Shown: piece by piece, positions 31,991-43,030 of the stretch
How the letters are laid out: each line of letters begins with the position of its first letter
How positions within the stretch are numbered: the first letter of the stretch is position 1
Source: Scolanthus callimorphus
Lineage: Eukaryota; Cnidaria; Anthozoa; Actiniaria; Edwardsiidae
NCBI GenBank assembly: GCA_033964015.1
Contig: CM066912.1
Span: 26,075,605-26,139,604 of the forward strand
Reading direction: 5' to 3'
Length of the DNA: 64,000 nt
The notes under the pieces: model-generated
What the model was told of the DNA's origin: nothing
Databases searched by the model: none
Seen by the model: the letters and a program-made list of their open reading frames with translations, nothing else
Translations under genes and position numbers: made by a program

Positions 31991-32451
31991 AATACATAGT
32001 TTGTTATTTGAAGTGTAATGAGTCGGTATCTTTTCAAAAAAAAAATGTAATTGACGCGACCATAATTCCACGTATGGCCTAGGACTAGTGTCCCTGGCTC
32101 GACCTTAACTATAATTTTCTGCGCATCAATACATTAATTTGTTATTTGAAAGTGTAATGAGTCGGTATCTCTTGAAAATAATGTAATCGACGCGACCATA
32201 ATTCGACGTATTGCCTAGGCATTAGTGTCCCTGGCACAGGCGCGGATCCAGGGGGGGTTCATCGGGTGCAAAATGATGTAGCAACCACGATTCGCCTCGT
32301 GAGAGGGCCACGGACAAAAAGAAGGATTAGTATACCCCTATTTTTTTGGGCTTGGTGTCATCGGCAAAAATGACCCCCCCCCCCCCCCCCCCCCTTAAAA
32401 TCCTGTATCCGCTACTGTGGCTCGACCTTAACTATGATTTTCTGCGCATCA
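31991..32451 (+). repeat. Two tandem 138-bp units, the second interrupted
   Basis: Both units contain GTAATGAGTCGGTATCT, GACGCGACCATAATTC, TAGTGTCCCTGG and GACCTTAACTATAATTTT or its one-base variant. Unit 1 is 31991-32128. Unit 2 starts at 32129 and is split after CCCTGG by 32235-32419. Confidence 0.8.
32235..32419. mobile_element. Small TIR element (CACAG..GCGGAT.CAGG ends) with 24-C run
   Basis: The left end CACAGGCGCGGATCCAGG and the complement of the right end CACAGTAGCGGATACAGG differ at three positions. The uninterrupted unit at about 32088 (CCCTGGCTCGACC) defines the empty site; little or no target duplication is left. Confidence 0.7.
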
Positions 32452-32994
32452 ATCTTGTTCTGTTGAAAGAGCTGACTTTTTGTTCTTGTTCATTTGCGAT
32501 GTGATGGCCCTATTGTTCGGTATTGTTCTCTCTTTGCGACATTAATTGGACCAGGAGGACAGAGAGGAAATGACCTGCTAAAATCGCTAGGAAAAAATCA
32601 CTGTGCCATTTTATGAGAGAATTAATACTTTGATCAGGAATTATGCAAACTTTGTTCAATCATTCTAAAAGTCATTCCTCAAATTTCCTAAACATTTGGT
32701 CATACAAACTCTTTGTATACGGAATCTTGAGCTTATATTGAAATATGGCGAAGTAAGACATTCATTTTTGGTCATTGCCGCTCTGTCTACCAGGAGCCCG
32801 TTACCACACCCGAGAATTATTGCGGACAAACAAATTTCCCCTTATAGAGAATGACGTTAGGTTTACCCGAATTTCTCGAGGGCCCAGAAAAACTGTTTTT
32901 GCCGATATTAACTGAGCATATCAGAGAGCTCTGTGCCTAGCAGTCATTTCTCCTGTGTTTTCATAATAACATTAACAAGATAAATGTATCGCTT

Positions 32995-33230
32995 TTGTCA
33001 ATGTCAACCCGTGCGTGACGCGGGCTACCTGTGTAGGTATTTCCGAGCTCCTGGGGACCAAAATAAAGATGGCGGCCTACACGAACAGCGTTTCTCTCCA
33101 AAATCTGCAAGTTTAGACGAACCTTTTGACAATTTAGGGTAAGAAATAAGCTAGGAAAACTTCTGGAACTCCATATAAGGAAATTTTAGAAAACGACACA
33201 TTTCAACGAGAACTTTCTTGATATTGAGTC
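32995..33230 (-). repeat. Dispersed repeat, family A, reverse copy
   Basis: CAACCCGTGCGTGACGCG, AAGATGGCGGCCTACA and TTTTAGAAAACGACACATTT are the reverse complement of 1555-1830. The stretch 32452-32990 before it shows no gene or repeat that I can name. Confidence 0.65.
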
Positions 33231-34146
33231 GCTATTGTAGAAAGGTCGTGGCTAGATGTCATCCTTCAGAAGGAGGTGATCTTCGGGACTACTTCGGGAG
33301 GTAACTTCGGAAAGGTTCGGAAATCGTCGGAAAACAACATGGCGGCTACGGTCCTCTCGCTACTTTACCACTATTTTGCTGATTTATATGGAGTGTGTTG
33401 GCTAAGAATCAAGAAAAACCAACTAACATATTGCATTTATGTCCAATCGTTTATGTGTACAATTAAGATGTGCCAATTTGAGCCAGATTCATCAGCAGAA
33501 GGATTTTACATGTATAAAGATAAGCGACATCCGTCAAAAGGAGGTTTGGTAGAAAATGGCATCTTCCACAAGGAGGTTCTCACATTATCCAAAAAACAAG
33601 TAAAATAAGTTACTGGAAGCTTGCACTAGAGTAGGACGGCTTGCAAGCGATACCAAGAACCATATTTTTATAATTACTAATACTTTGCGCAAAATATGTG
33701 AAGAAGGGAGAAATAATTGTTAAACTTAAGCTTTAAAATAGTGTTCACAAAATGTTTTTCCTAAAAAAAATGGTAAGCTTATAAGTTACTCTGATAGAAT
33801 GAAAGAAATCTATTTTACCCTACTGTAAAATACATTTTGAGCCAATTCTGTTGAAAGTTAATAAATTTGATAGTTGATAGTTCCTCCCACTTCTGCACTT
33901 GAATTTGCAATCATAATCAAAACACTCTAGACAAAAAATGGCAAACAATATGTCAATAAATGTTCAGTCTCCTGCAAAAATAGTTATCTCAGAGGCGTGC
34001 CTGTCAGGAAAAATATTATTTTAATTGCACAGATAAAAAAGGTGTGTGTGGAGAACTGGCAAATAAGTAGGTAATTTGCTCATGACTTTGGTCCTTAATA
34101 ATTCATGATGTCAATATTCTAACTCATCTGCATAAGTTGTTCTAGT

Positions 34147-34230
34147 CTCCTCGCAGCCGCCCAGACCAGTGTCACGCTAAGTTCTCCTGATGGGGGAGAG
34201 CATAGTGTGACACCGGTCTGGGTGGCTGTA
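34147..34230. mobile_element. Short palindromic element (CAGCCGCCCAGACC ends)
   Basis: GCAGCCGCCCAGACCAGTGT pairs with ACACCGGTCTGGGTGGCTG around CTCCTGATGGGGGAGAG. Confidence 0.6.
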
Positions 34231-34439
34231 AACATGCTCTTATTTTAGAATGCAAACAGCTTGGTATAAAATCCTATGCAATGCAATCAATAGAAATGTT
34301 TTAGGTGGAAAAAGCCAGAAACTATGAATACTAAATTTAATATGCAAATTGAATATAAAATTTTGAATTTAACAGTAAGACCAATGTTCCGACATGTTGA
34401 CTTGTTGACAGCTGATTGATAGACAATTGTTCTTGTCCC

Positions 34440-36245
34440 TGGGACAAGAAATATGGATGTTTTTTTGGAACCACACATTCCAGACCCCCCCCCCCCCCCC
34501 CAAAAAAAAAAAGGCAAAATAAATACAGGTAAATTGACCACCCCCCCCCCCCCCCACCCCCTAAAATTAAATACACTGTATGGAAAATAAGGTCTTGAGA
34601 AAAGTTGTCGCATTTCCTTAAAAAATTGCAGCCAAGGGCGCACATTCATGTGAGATGGCCAATGTCCATAATACATGAGCTGGAGAGTGATTTGCAGCGG
34701 AATGTCATAAGATATGTGCCTACAGCCTCCTAGTCACTGAACCAGCTATGAACTTTTTTTCGATATCAATAAAAGTAAGGCATTTCAGAGCAGCCCTTCT
34801 CCACTCTTGAATCACATCTGATCACTAGCGATTTTGCGACTAACATGTATTTCTTAGTTGCAAAACAGAAAAATCTAGTCAATTTTGTAACCGTAGCAGT
34901 TGCAGTCTCGAGCCTTGATCAGGTAAATTGACCCCCTCCCCTGTAAGACAGACAGACAGATATTGTATGCATAAGTGTACATTGGTGAAACAGGTCCAAT
35001 TATAACTTATTTAAAAAAGGAGAAGCATAATTTATACAGATTATAATTATGTACCAGTAAAATGTCTTTTCTAATTTCCAATCCCTTCAGTGTGTGTGTG
35101 TGTGTGGGGGGGGGGGGGATGACTGATTGCTAACACAAATTGAAATGGCAAATGATACTAAAAGGTTAAGTGCTTCTAAATATGTATAATATGTAAATAG
35201 TGTGTGTTTTATCGAATTATTTGGACCAACAGTTATGTACTGTTCTTGTATAAGGTGCCAAATAAATCTGTCTGTCTGTCTGTCTGAAATGGCAAATGTC
35301 AAAATGCATTCCATTCATTTCTTTTAAAGTAGGGCTAAACTTCTAGGAATGAGAACAATGCATGGAAGGTGATTTTGTTTTCTGGGAGTGACCTCCCAGG
35401 GTGGATCCAGGATAGTGAAAACATAAGACGACATAAGACGAAAATGCGCAAATTTCTCCAGCAAATACAGTAAATGTATGGGAAAATTTCCGAGAAAGGG
35501 GGGGGGGGGGGGGGGGGCGGGCGGGCCCCCAGACCAGTTTTAGGGGTGGGGGGAAGGAGGCTTGCAGTGAGGACAGAATAAAATTATATTCTTACAAAAA
35601 TGCCCTGAAAACTAAACTGTTTGCTGTATCCTGCCCCTTAAACTATCTAAACTATTAGATTCTAATGGTCTGTGCCGAGAATTATTCGATATAAAGGAGG
35701 GAACAACCATTACAATACAGCATGTATATGAAGAGTGTTTTTTTAAAGCTTGACTTTCATAATAAATGGATTTTCACTGAATATTCTATGCTGTCATTTT
35801 GTTCTGATTTTTGTATTTATAATGTGTGGTTCCAAAAAAATATCCATACCCCCTCCACAGAAGGGTGTTGAAAAGTGACCCCTCCACCTCTCTGGAATTT
35901 CCCAAAAAAAACAGTATTTGTATGGAAATAATCAGGTAAATTGACCCCTCCCCCCCCCCTCTGGAATTTCCAATCCCTCCCATAGGGGGGGTATGGATAA
36001 TTTCTGGAACCAAACAATGTGCATTCTAGGAAACAGTCGGTTGCTTCCCTCTCAGGTCCATCACAAAGGAAGGAATACCCTCGCCATGAAAAAAAAATAC
36101 ATCCCTATAGATCCCCGTCAATAACAGATACAGATACAAAATATAGTCTTTATTTCTCACAAAACACACCAATGGGGGTGTGTATGTACAATAGTAGGTA
36201 GTATTAATGCAAAGTAAGTATGGATATTTTTGGAAACACACATTT
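34440..36245. repeat. Cluster of TIR fragments of the GTGTGGTTCCAAAAAATATC family
   Basis: ATTCTGTGTGGTTCC-type ends with ATCCATACCCCC occur at about 34452, 35823, 35985 (reversed) and 36222, and again at 37768. The clearest full element is 35822-36015, with GTGTGGTTCCAAAAAAATAT at the left and ATAATTTCTGGAACCAAACA at the right. Internal words such as CAGGTAAATTGACC plus C runs recur at 34530, 34920 and 35933. GT and CAGA microsatellites lie at 35088 and 34950. There is no supported gene in 33610-36400. Confidence 0.55.
35400..35522 (+). repeat. Dispersed repeat with G run (relative of 19650-19790)
   Basis: CAGCAAATACAGTAAATGTA and GGGAAAATTTCCGAGAAA are followed by about 18 G bases. TAAGACGACATAAGACGA is a local duplication. 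Confidence 0.65.
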
Positions 36246-36404
36246 GTTATTTAAGGCGTTTCTACACATATTCTGAAGGCTTTTGCGCTTTTAATGTTTT
36301 CATGTTGATTTTGAGTGGCTGATAACATAGCACATGAGCATACCAAGGAGTCAAAGACAAGCAAACTTTGTGTTCAATAATAAAAATAATACCCTTTTAT
36401 CATG

Positions 36405-37590
36405 TCATCCTTCAGGAGGAGGCTGCGACTTTAAAACTTTTTATCAGGTCATCCTTCAGAAGGAGGCTGTGGTTTTATAATTTTTTATCATGTCATCCTT
36501 CAGAAGGAGGCTATGATTTTAAAACATTTATTGTGTCATCCTTCAGAAGGAGGCTGTGATTTATATTAAAACATTTTAGTGTCATCCTTCAGAAGGAGGC
36601 TGTGATTTTAAAACTTTTTATCATGTCATCCTTCAGAAGGAGGCTGTGATTTTATAACTTTTTACCATGTCATCCTTCAGAAGGAGGCTGTGATTTTAAT
36701 AAAACATTTAATGTCATCCTTCAGAAGGAGGCTATGATTTTAAAACATTTATTGTGTCATCCTTCAGAAGGAGGCTATGATTTTAAAACATTTATTGTGT
36801 CATCCTTCAGAAGGAGGCTATGATTTTAAAACATTTATGTGTCATCCTTCAGGAGGCTGTGATTTTAAAACTTTTTATCATGTCATCCTTCAGAAGGAGG
36901 CTATGATTTATAATAAACATTTTAGTGTCATCCTTCAGAAGGAGGCTGTGATTTTAAAACATTTTAGTGTCATCCTTCAGAAGGAGGCTGTGATTTTAAA
37001 ACATTTTAGTGTCATCCTTCAGAAGGAGGCTGTGATTTTAAAACATTTTAGTGTCATCCTTCAGAAGGAGGCTGTGATTTTAAAACATTTTAGTGTCATC
37101 CTTCAGAAGGAGGCTATGATTTTAAAACATTTATTGTGTCATCCTTCAGGAGGCTGTGATTTTAAAACTTTTTATCATGTCATCCTTCAGAAGGAGGTTA
37201 TGATTTTAAAAACATTATTGTGGCACCCTTCAGAAGGAGGCTATGATTTTAAAACGTTGATTGTGTCATAAGGGGCTATGATTTTAAAACATTTATTGTG
37301 TCATCCTTCAGAAGGCTATAGTTTTAAAATATTTATTGTGTCATCCTTCAGAAGGAAGCTGTGATTTTAAAACTTTTTATCATGTCATCTTTCAGAAGGA
37401 GTCTGTGATTTTAAAACTTTTTATTGTGTCATCCTCCACAAGGAGGCTGTGAATTTAAAACTTTTTATTGTGTCATCCTTCAGAAGGGGGCTGTGCTTTT
37501 ATACTTTTATCATGTCATCCTTCAGAAGGAGGCTGTTGTTTTGTACAGTTTTTTATCATGTCATCCTAAAAAAGGAGATTAACAAAACAT
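36405..37590 (+). repeat. Hairpin satellite (TCATCCTTCAGAAGGAGGCT), about 27 units
   Basis: CATCCTTCAGAAGGAGGCT is followed by GTGATTTTAAAACATTTTA or a close variant, repeated every 40-60 bp. TCCTTCAGAAGGA in each unit is a near-perfect dyad that can form a hairpin. The same 20-mer occurs once in each arm of the 33241-39230 segment, so the array probably grew from the arm sequence. Long frames here are artefacts. Confidence 0.9.
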
Positions 37591-38008
37591 TTTTCTTCAA
37601 TGGAAATTCTCACCAATTGCCGAATGATAACAACGTTTCATCTTTTCGGAGGCTAGGCTAAAAATCACCTAACTTGGTATCCATAGACAACATGTTGAGG
37701 CTGACTGAATCTATTGAGTGGCTATAACATGGAAGCAACATGATTTTATGCACCATGGGATACAATGTGTGGTTCAGAAAATGTCCATCCCCCCCCCCCC
37801 CCACACACACACAAGTAAAAAGTAAGTTTATTTTGACCAAATTCAATGCAACCTGCTACACAACTTGAACTAGTTATTTTACCTAGTCCTAAAACAATCG
37901 CCAATAATTTTGTTAAGCGGCTGAATGGCATCTATGTATGAAAGAAAGATCATTAAATTTATCTTTTTTTAGTCATGTGAATGTGTGATTTTGAGAAAAG
38001 TTGTCGAT

Positions 38009-38326
38009 GGGACTCCCCAATTTTTGGGGCAGGGGTGCTCGTTCGGAACTTTCAATTCTACCCCTGAAAGGTACCTAAAATGGCATCGCTTAGTTGATTT
38101 TGACCTAAAAGGTACCAAGAAGACATATTATTTTCCCTCATAATTTTTTTACGAGGGAAAATGCGTCTGAAATTCAGGCTACCAACAAGTGTGATTTGCT
38201 ATAGAACGGACCTCTAACAGGTAACTATTGCAAGTTTTTGAATTTTACCCCCTAAAAGGTACCAGAGGCCTGATTTAAACCCTAAAAGGTTTGACGAGCA
38301 CCCCCGCCACAAAATATGGGAGTCCC
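38009..38326. mobile_element. TIR element (GGGACTCCCCAATTTTTGGG ends)
   Basis: GGGACTCCCC..GCAGGGGTGCTCGT at the left mirrors ACGAGCACCCCCGCC..GGGAGTCCC at the right. AAAGGTACC is repeated several times inside in both orientations. Confidence 0.7.
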
Positions 38327-38368
38327 CCCCGGCGATTTTCACATTATAAGGCACTTTGTATATATAAT

Positions 38369-38508
38369 AGGACTCCATGCTGTCCAATTAAGAAAAAATT
38401 GGATGATTTAGAGGAACTCCAAAATTGGACGAGGCCGCAGGCCGAGTCCAATTTGGAGTTCCGAGGAATCATCCATTTTTTTCTTAATTGGACAAGCATG
38501 GAGTCCTG
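38369..38508. repeat. 140-bp near-perfect palindrome
   Basis: AGGACTCCATGCTGTCCAAT and ATTGGACAAGCATGGAGTCC are the ends. The centre is GACGAGGCCGCAGGCCGAGTC. TCCAATTA-type words continue to 38620. Confidence 0.8.
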
Positions 38509-39240
38509 TTATTTATTAATTATATAACATCCATGTTCAAACCCAAACTGTCCAATTTTAGCGCGAACTGTCCAATTAGAGCGCGCGCGATCCAATTAAA
38601 AAATAATTGGACGATTCAAGAAAAATCGATCTGCCGGCACAATGGGATTCGAGCTGGCTATATAATTAAACCCTGAATTGTTGCCTCGAGAATATGAAGT
38701 ATGATGTTATATGAAGTTGTCAGCTCATGAAAACACGAAGCAAAGTCTTATGCACAAAAAGTTTTCCTCAAAATTATGGGTAGAAATAATCATTTCAAAG
38801 GTTTAAAGCGGTAATAAGAGTTGCTCTCTCTCCCTTTATCAGGCAAAGCGTGGTTTTCAAGTTGGATCTTTACCTTGAAAGGTGATATTTAAAAAGTGAG
38901 AACCTCCTTGTGGAAGATGCCATTTTCTAACAAACCTCCTTTTGACGGATGTCGCTTTATCTTTATACATGTAAAATCCTTCTGCTGATGAATCTGGCTC
39001 AAATTGGCAAATCTTAATTATACACATAAACGATTGGACATAAATGCAATATCTCAGTTGGTTCTCCTTGATTCTTAGCCAACACACTCCATATAAATCA
39101 GCAAAATAGTGGTAAAGTAGCGAGAGGACCGTAGGCCGCCATGTTGTTTTCCGACGATTTCCGAAGTTATCTTCGGAAACTAGTCCCTCTCGATCCCTCC
39201 TTCTGAAGGATGACATCTAGCCACGACCTTGTAGAAAAGT

Positions 39241-39434
39241 CCGACCTCGTCCCCATGGTCTTGTGGGTAATTTTCAAGATGGCGGGTTGAGTCACATGAT
39301 CATTTCGAAACAAAGGACAACCTCGTTCCCATGTCCTCAAACAATAGTCACGTGACTCAGCCTCTTCCCGGGTCTTGTGTCGACCAACCGCCATCTTGAA
39401 AATTACCCACAAGCCCTGTGGGGACGAGGTTGGA
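39241..39434. mobile_element. TIR element (CGACCTCGTCCCCATGG ends)
   Basis: GACCTCGTCCCC, TTGTGGGTAATTTTCAAGAT and GGCGG at the left are mirrored at 39388-39432. The second duplicated block (from 45784) contains only the part from GTTGAGT(C/T)ACATGATCA onward, so the left arm is missing there. Confidence 0.7.
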
Positions 39435-39435
39435 A

Positions 39436-39640
39436 AAGTCAAGGAATGCAGGGGATTATGGGAAGGATTAGCAGAGTGCGAGGGGTTCTGGGAAGGATTC
39501 GCAAGGCGCGCAATGGATTGTGCATCGGATGACAGAAGCGAGTCGCTACTTTTTCTTCACTCATCGATCCATTGCGCGCTGCCTCGCTAATCCCTCCCAT
39601 AATCCTCTACGCTCCTTGATTTTTCTACTGTCGCGACTCC
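39436..39640. repeat. Imperfect palindrome around CGCGCAATGGATTG
   Basis: AAGGAATGCAGGGGATTATG, GATTAGCAGAGTGCGAGG and GCGCGCAATGGAT are mirrored by ATCCATTGCGCGC, CCTCGCTAATCCC and CATAATCCTCTACGCTCCTT. The same structure is at 45935-46130 in the second block. Confidence 0.6.
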
Positions 39641-39984
39641 TTGACCATTGACCTACTATAGCGACTGGGTACAGGTATGCCTGTGTTTCTCGTCTCAAAG
39701 TATTTCACGTCTCAAAGCCTCTCACAGCACTTACACCAGAACTTGAGGTAATTAAACAACCAAAGTACCAACACTGAATGATATATCTAACATCCACTCA
39801 TGATTGTAAATCGCAGTCCGCACCTAACTGATCAGGTCCACATCTGTAAACCGCATTCATATAACGCAAGAAACATATGTTACCGTTGCAAGGTTATTAA
39901 AAATGTCGGAAACTGACTTCCCATACTTGCATACTTGCAGCTCGTAAGCTGAAATTACGCTGAGTCTCAACGCCGCCATTGGCG

Positions 39985-40096
39985 GCCAAGCGGCCATAAG
40001 CACAGACACTGGGGGAGGTCACTGCCAGAGGGTTTATTACGTCCTTAGTGTTCTTTGACGTCCTCCTGATACTGCGCAGAGTAGAAAGGCGAGACG

Positions 40097-40128
<32 letters not shown>

Positions 40129-40425
40129 TGAAACACAGTAGAACAAAGCTCAATTTATAATAGAGCGGATTTCAGATGACTGTCGTGAGTAATTCGCAAT
40201 TACTTTGTAATTACTCCTATAGGTTTGTTCAAAATTGGTGTAATTACTTTGCGACTGGTTTCACTACAGTCATATGAAATCCATTTCCATGAGCTAATTT
40301 CGAACGAGACAAGAACAGAAAGAAAATTTCCTATGTTCCGGCCAGGAGTCGAACCCGAAACACGCACAGTGGAGAGACCGGCAACGCCGTGACGCCGAGC
40401 CAACCGTGCTACTAACGTATGTAGC
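39985..40425 (-). mobile_element. tRNA-derived SINE with nested TIR element
   Basis: Read on the minus strand, a tRNA-like head (40421 to about 40330) carries TAGCACGGTTGGCTCGGCGT as an A-box-like segment and GGGTTCGACTCC as a B box. It is followed by a conserved central stretch GTCTTTCGGATGAGACAATA AACCGAGGTCCCGTC. That central stretch is shared with the unrelated-headed SINE at 42017-42370 and resembles the conserved domain of the metazoan MetaSINE group (from memory). A 120-bp element (40163-40288) sits between head and central part. Confidence 0.65.
40163..40288. mobile_element. Small TIR element (GCGGATTTCAGATGACTGT ends) inside the SINE
   Basis: GCGGATTTCAGATGACTGTC is mirrored by ACAGTCATATGAAATCCATT, with TAATTACTTTGCGA arms. 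The same element and insertion point are at 46668-46796 in block copy 2. Confidence 0.7.
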
Positions 40426-40429
40426 CGTT

Positions 40430-40450
40430 GGGGGGGGGGGGGGGGGGGGA
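40430..40450. repeat. G homopolymer
   Basis: About 20 G bases directly beside the SINE head. The equivalent site at 46935 has about 9 G bases, so the run length differs between the two block copies. Confidence 0.85.
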
Positions 40451-41169
40451 CTTTATACAATGCAGCACGGGCTTGTCCTATCCCTTAGGGTACAAAATTC
40501 ACCCAACTGCTATCTCGTAACGGTATTCAAAGAGTCTGCTATCCCTGGGTTCTCACGCCAATGGTTCTCACCCAATTTGCTATCCTTTAGGGTTAAAATC
40601 AATTTTCCCGACGAGCAACCCCGTCTATTTTTATGGGGAGCCTCCCCCCTCTATTTGGTGGCTGGGGCAAAACATAAAACGTCTGCAACCCCTAGCGTGT
40701 TCCATACGTGTTGCACGTTTTCACCTTCATTAATGGCCCTAACCTTCAAAGGCAGCACATATAAATTGCTTGCCTCTGACCTCTGACAGCTTTCTTGTTA
40801 ACAGGGCGGCACAAGTCTCAACAAGATTTATCCAAGCAATGACCTCCGCCCCTAGAAAATTAGCTTGAATTGATGACCTTAACCTCAGTACGCAGATACG
40901 AGTAGGAATCCCCTGTATGTCCTATATTGCCACAAGTCTCGTCAATGACTTGTAGTGATACACACTTTGAAAACACGCGAACTCTTGTGTATGCATCATT
41001 TCTGATGGAAATCCTGATGAAACACGCTGTCTCCAGGGTCGTAGCCATGTTTTCACTATCCGCCCCCCCCCCCCCCCCCCAACCAAAATTCCTGACTACG
41101 CCCCTGGTCTCGTGTTTTAGATATTACTTTAAACCTCTCGTGGACCTAAGAGGGACATTACCTCTCTGA

Positions 41170-42000
41170 ATGTTCTCAACTGCAATCCTTAATATTCCCT
41201 CGAACGTTTATTCGTTATCCTCTGCAGTGGTAACCCAAACTGAAGTTTTAGTTCCAGATAAACTCGTTATTTTTTATAAAATTTTTTTGCGTGCGTTAGT
41301 CGCCTCCGTGGGGTAGCCAAAATACGGGTTCGTTTATTGTTTGCATTAGCCACATATTTTGAGTTGTTTAGCTCTTCTCCCATTTGAGCTATAGCTACCG
41401 AAGTCAGACTGTTTTTGACCTTGTAGATGGGCTCTTTAACTAATCATGTAGGTACTCAACCCCATTTCTTGTTTTATTATTTTTTCACGCACTTTTCTGG
41501 TATTGTTTCATGAAATGCCTTCGAGAAACTTTAGAGGCAAGCAAAACAGCTCCGTCGCTTTCGAAACAGGCTAAAACGCAAACGGGTTCAAACGCAAACG
41601 GACTCAAACGCGCATTCTAGTGCGTTTTACACAGTGGAATGTTCTAGTCAAGCATTGTTGGACTTCCATCGACTAGACTAACTCTAGATTAACAATTGAT
41701 CCGTTGTTGAAACCCTCTTGGTGACAGTCAATCAGTTCGATCTACACTTCAAGTAAAAGACTGAACATCGATATAAATTAGCAAACCCTGCGAAAAAAGG
41801 CGCATTGTGGACCATATCTAGAGCCATCAAAATAACAGAAGTTCACAAAAAGTTGTCCATCTAGAATTACGCGCGCGCTTAAGATGTCTCCTGCGTGATT
41901 CGACATAGTTGCGCGCGGGCAGCGCGAATAATGATTGTTGTTTCTAGTGTTCCGTTCACACGTTGCGATTTAGAAAGCCACTTCTGAGGCGATCGTCGGC
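41170..42000. other. Unique-looking part of the duplicated block
   Basis: No gene or named repeat. ACGGGTTCAAACGCAAACGG (41580-41615) is locally repetitive. It includes the junction at 41780-41800 that is the empty site for the retrotransposon in copy 2. Confidence 0.4.
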
Positions 42001-42016
42001 GATGTCATAGCGGTGT

Positions 42017-42181
42017 GAATAATAATAATAATAACGGACCGATTCGCACATTGGGCACATCCACGAGGTGGCTCTTCGTCCCGTGCGTCTGTGAAGTGTT
42101 TCAGTTAGACCTGAAGACTGTATCAGCATCCCAGGGTTCTTTTACGTCCCCACGAATTGGATATGGAAGTGGAGGGAGACG

Positions 42182-42212
<31 letters not shown>

Positions 42213-42370
42213 TAAGGAAGCACAAGCTTTTTACAGCCCACAATGAAGCCTAATTGCTCTTCACCGCGGGAAAGAAGAGAAAGAATTTCCACGTCCTTGC
42301 CGGGAATCGATCCCGGGCTACAGCGGTGAGAGGCGAGCGCCGTAGCGCTGCGCCACCGTGTGAATGACCC
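42017..42370 (-). mobile_element. tRNA-derived SINE with (ATT)n tail
   Basis: On the minus strand the head reads GGTGGCGCAGCGCTACGGC (A box) and GGGATCGATTCCCGGCAAGG (B box). The central stretch CTTTCGGATGAGACAATAAA CCGAGGTCCCGTC follows, and the tail is (ATT)n at 42017-42032. The head differs from the SINE at 39985-40425 but the centre is shared. Copy 2 of this locus is 55350-55702. Confidence 0.75.
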
Positions 42371-42439
42371 GATGTTTGTTGGTGATCTAAGGAAATCGTC
42401 TGCATCGTCGTTGCGACGTCGCAAATGAAATCGCTTACA

Positions 42440-42665
42440 AAGGGCAGTATGTGAGCGGACCATAAAAGTATGTAACCAGGCCATAAAAGTATGTGAACGG
42501 ACCATAAAATGTGACCAGGCCATAAAAGTATGTGCATAAAGTATGCGAACGGACCATAAAAGTATGTGAACTGGCTACAAAAGTATGTGACCAGGCCATC
42601 AAAGCACGTGAGCGGGCCATTATAGTATGTGACCGCAATAAAAGTATGTGACATGTAAAGACATT
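42440..42665 (-). repeat. 21-bp tandem repeat CCATAAAAGTATGTGA(C/A)C
   Basis: Ten or more units of CCATAAAAGTATGTGAACGG / ACCAGG. They give meaningless frames such as YFYGLVTYF. The equivalent array at 55785-56000 differs by insertion and loss of units. Confidence 0.85.
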
Positions 42666-42689
42666 AGTGCGCGCATGAAACCTAGACAA

Positions 42690-43030
42690 GCGCAGACACA
42701 ATCAACAAATTCGTTTCGCTTATGTGGTTTGCCGCACTAGAACGCAAGCGCTAGAAAATCGAGACGTTGTGTACCCTTCCTTGCGCTTCGTGCTTGCACC
42801 TAGTTTAAATCAAGCGAATGCAAGCGCAAGCAATTAATCTTGATTTGAGGCTTCCACTTGCGTCGCTATGACCCACACCTGCCTCGAGCTTGTGTCCTGC
42901 GCTTGCGTCCTGAAAACGATACTAGGATGCAGGTGATCTGAATGCACGGGGAAACTAGGAGCGAACCAAGTACTGACACGCTTTTCAGATGTGTACGAGC
43001 TAAGCCCATTGTCTGCCTGTACGCATATAA
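42690..43030. repeat. GCAAGCGCAAG-rich repeat, first locus
   Basis: CGCTTATGTGGTTTGCCGC, ACGCAAGCGCTAGAAAATCG and GCGTCCTGAAAACG are words also found, diverged, at 44885-45420. These are probably two ends or copies of one element. Confidence 0.5.

Larger units (their letters stand above)
33241..39230. mobile_element. 6-kb segment bounded by inverted 350-bp arms
   Basis: The left arm 33241-33590 and right arm 38890-39230 are about 95% identical reverse complements. Both start at AAGGTCGTGGCTAGATGTCA and pass through CTTCAGAAGGAGG, AACAACATGGCGG, GATTTATATGGAGTGTGTTG and GCCAGATTCATCAGCAGAAG. A frame of about 110 codons in the left arm (LLYHYFADLYGVCWLRI) is shared by the right arm but is broken there by one-base changes. 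It may be a decayed exon or simply shared open sequence. The outer segment could be a large foldback element or an inverted duplication. No transposase was found between the arms. Confidence 0.55.

Noticed and set aside
33276..33608. A stand-alone gene in the left inverted arm
   Set aside because: The same stretch in the right arm is frameshifted by one-base changes, no domain is recognised and no splice context is clear.
36368..37661. Frames such as VILQKEAVILKHFS repeated
   Set aside because: They are translations of the TCATCCTTCAGAAGGAGG satellite.
42290..42370. A functional tRNA gene
   Set aside because: A and B boxes are present, but the acceptor stem cannot be closed and the sequence continues into a SINE body with an ATT tail. 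The same applies to 40330-40421.
42250..42701. Frames rich in YFYGPFTYFYGLVTYF
   Set aside because: Tandem 21-bp repeat; the equivalent in the second block differs by gain and loss of units.
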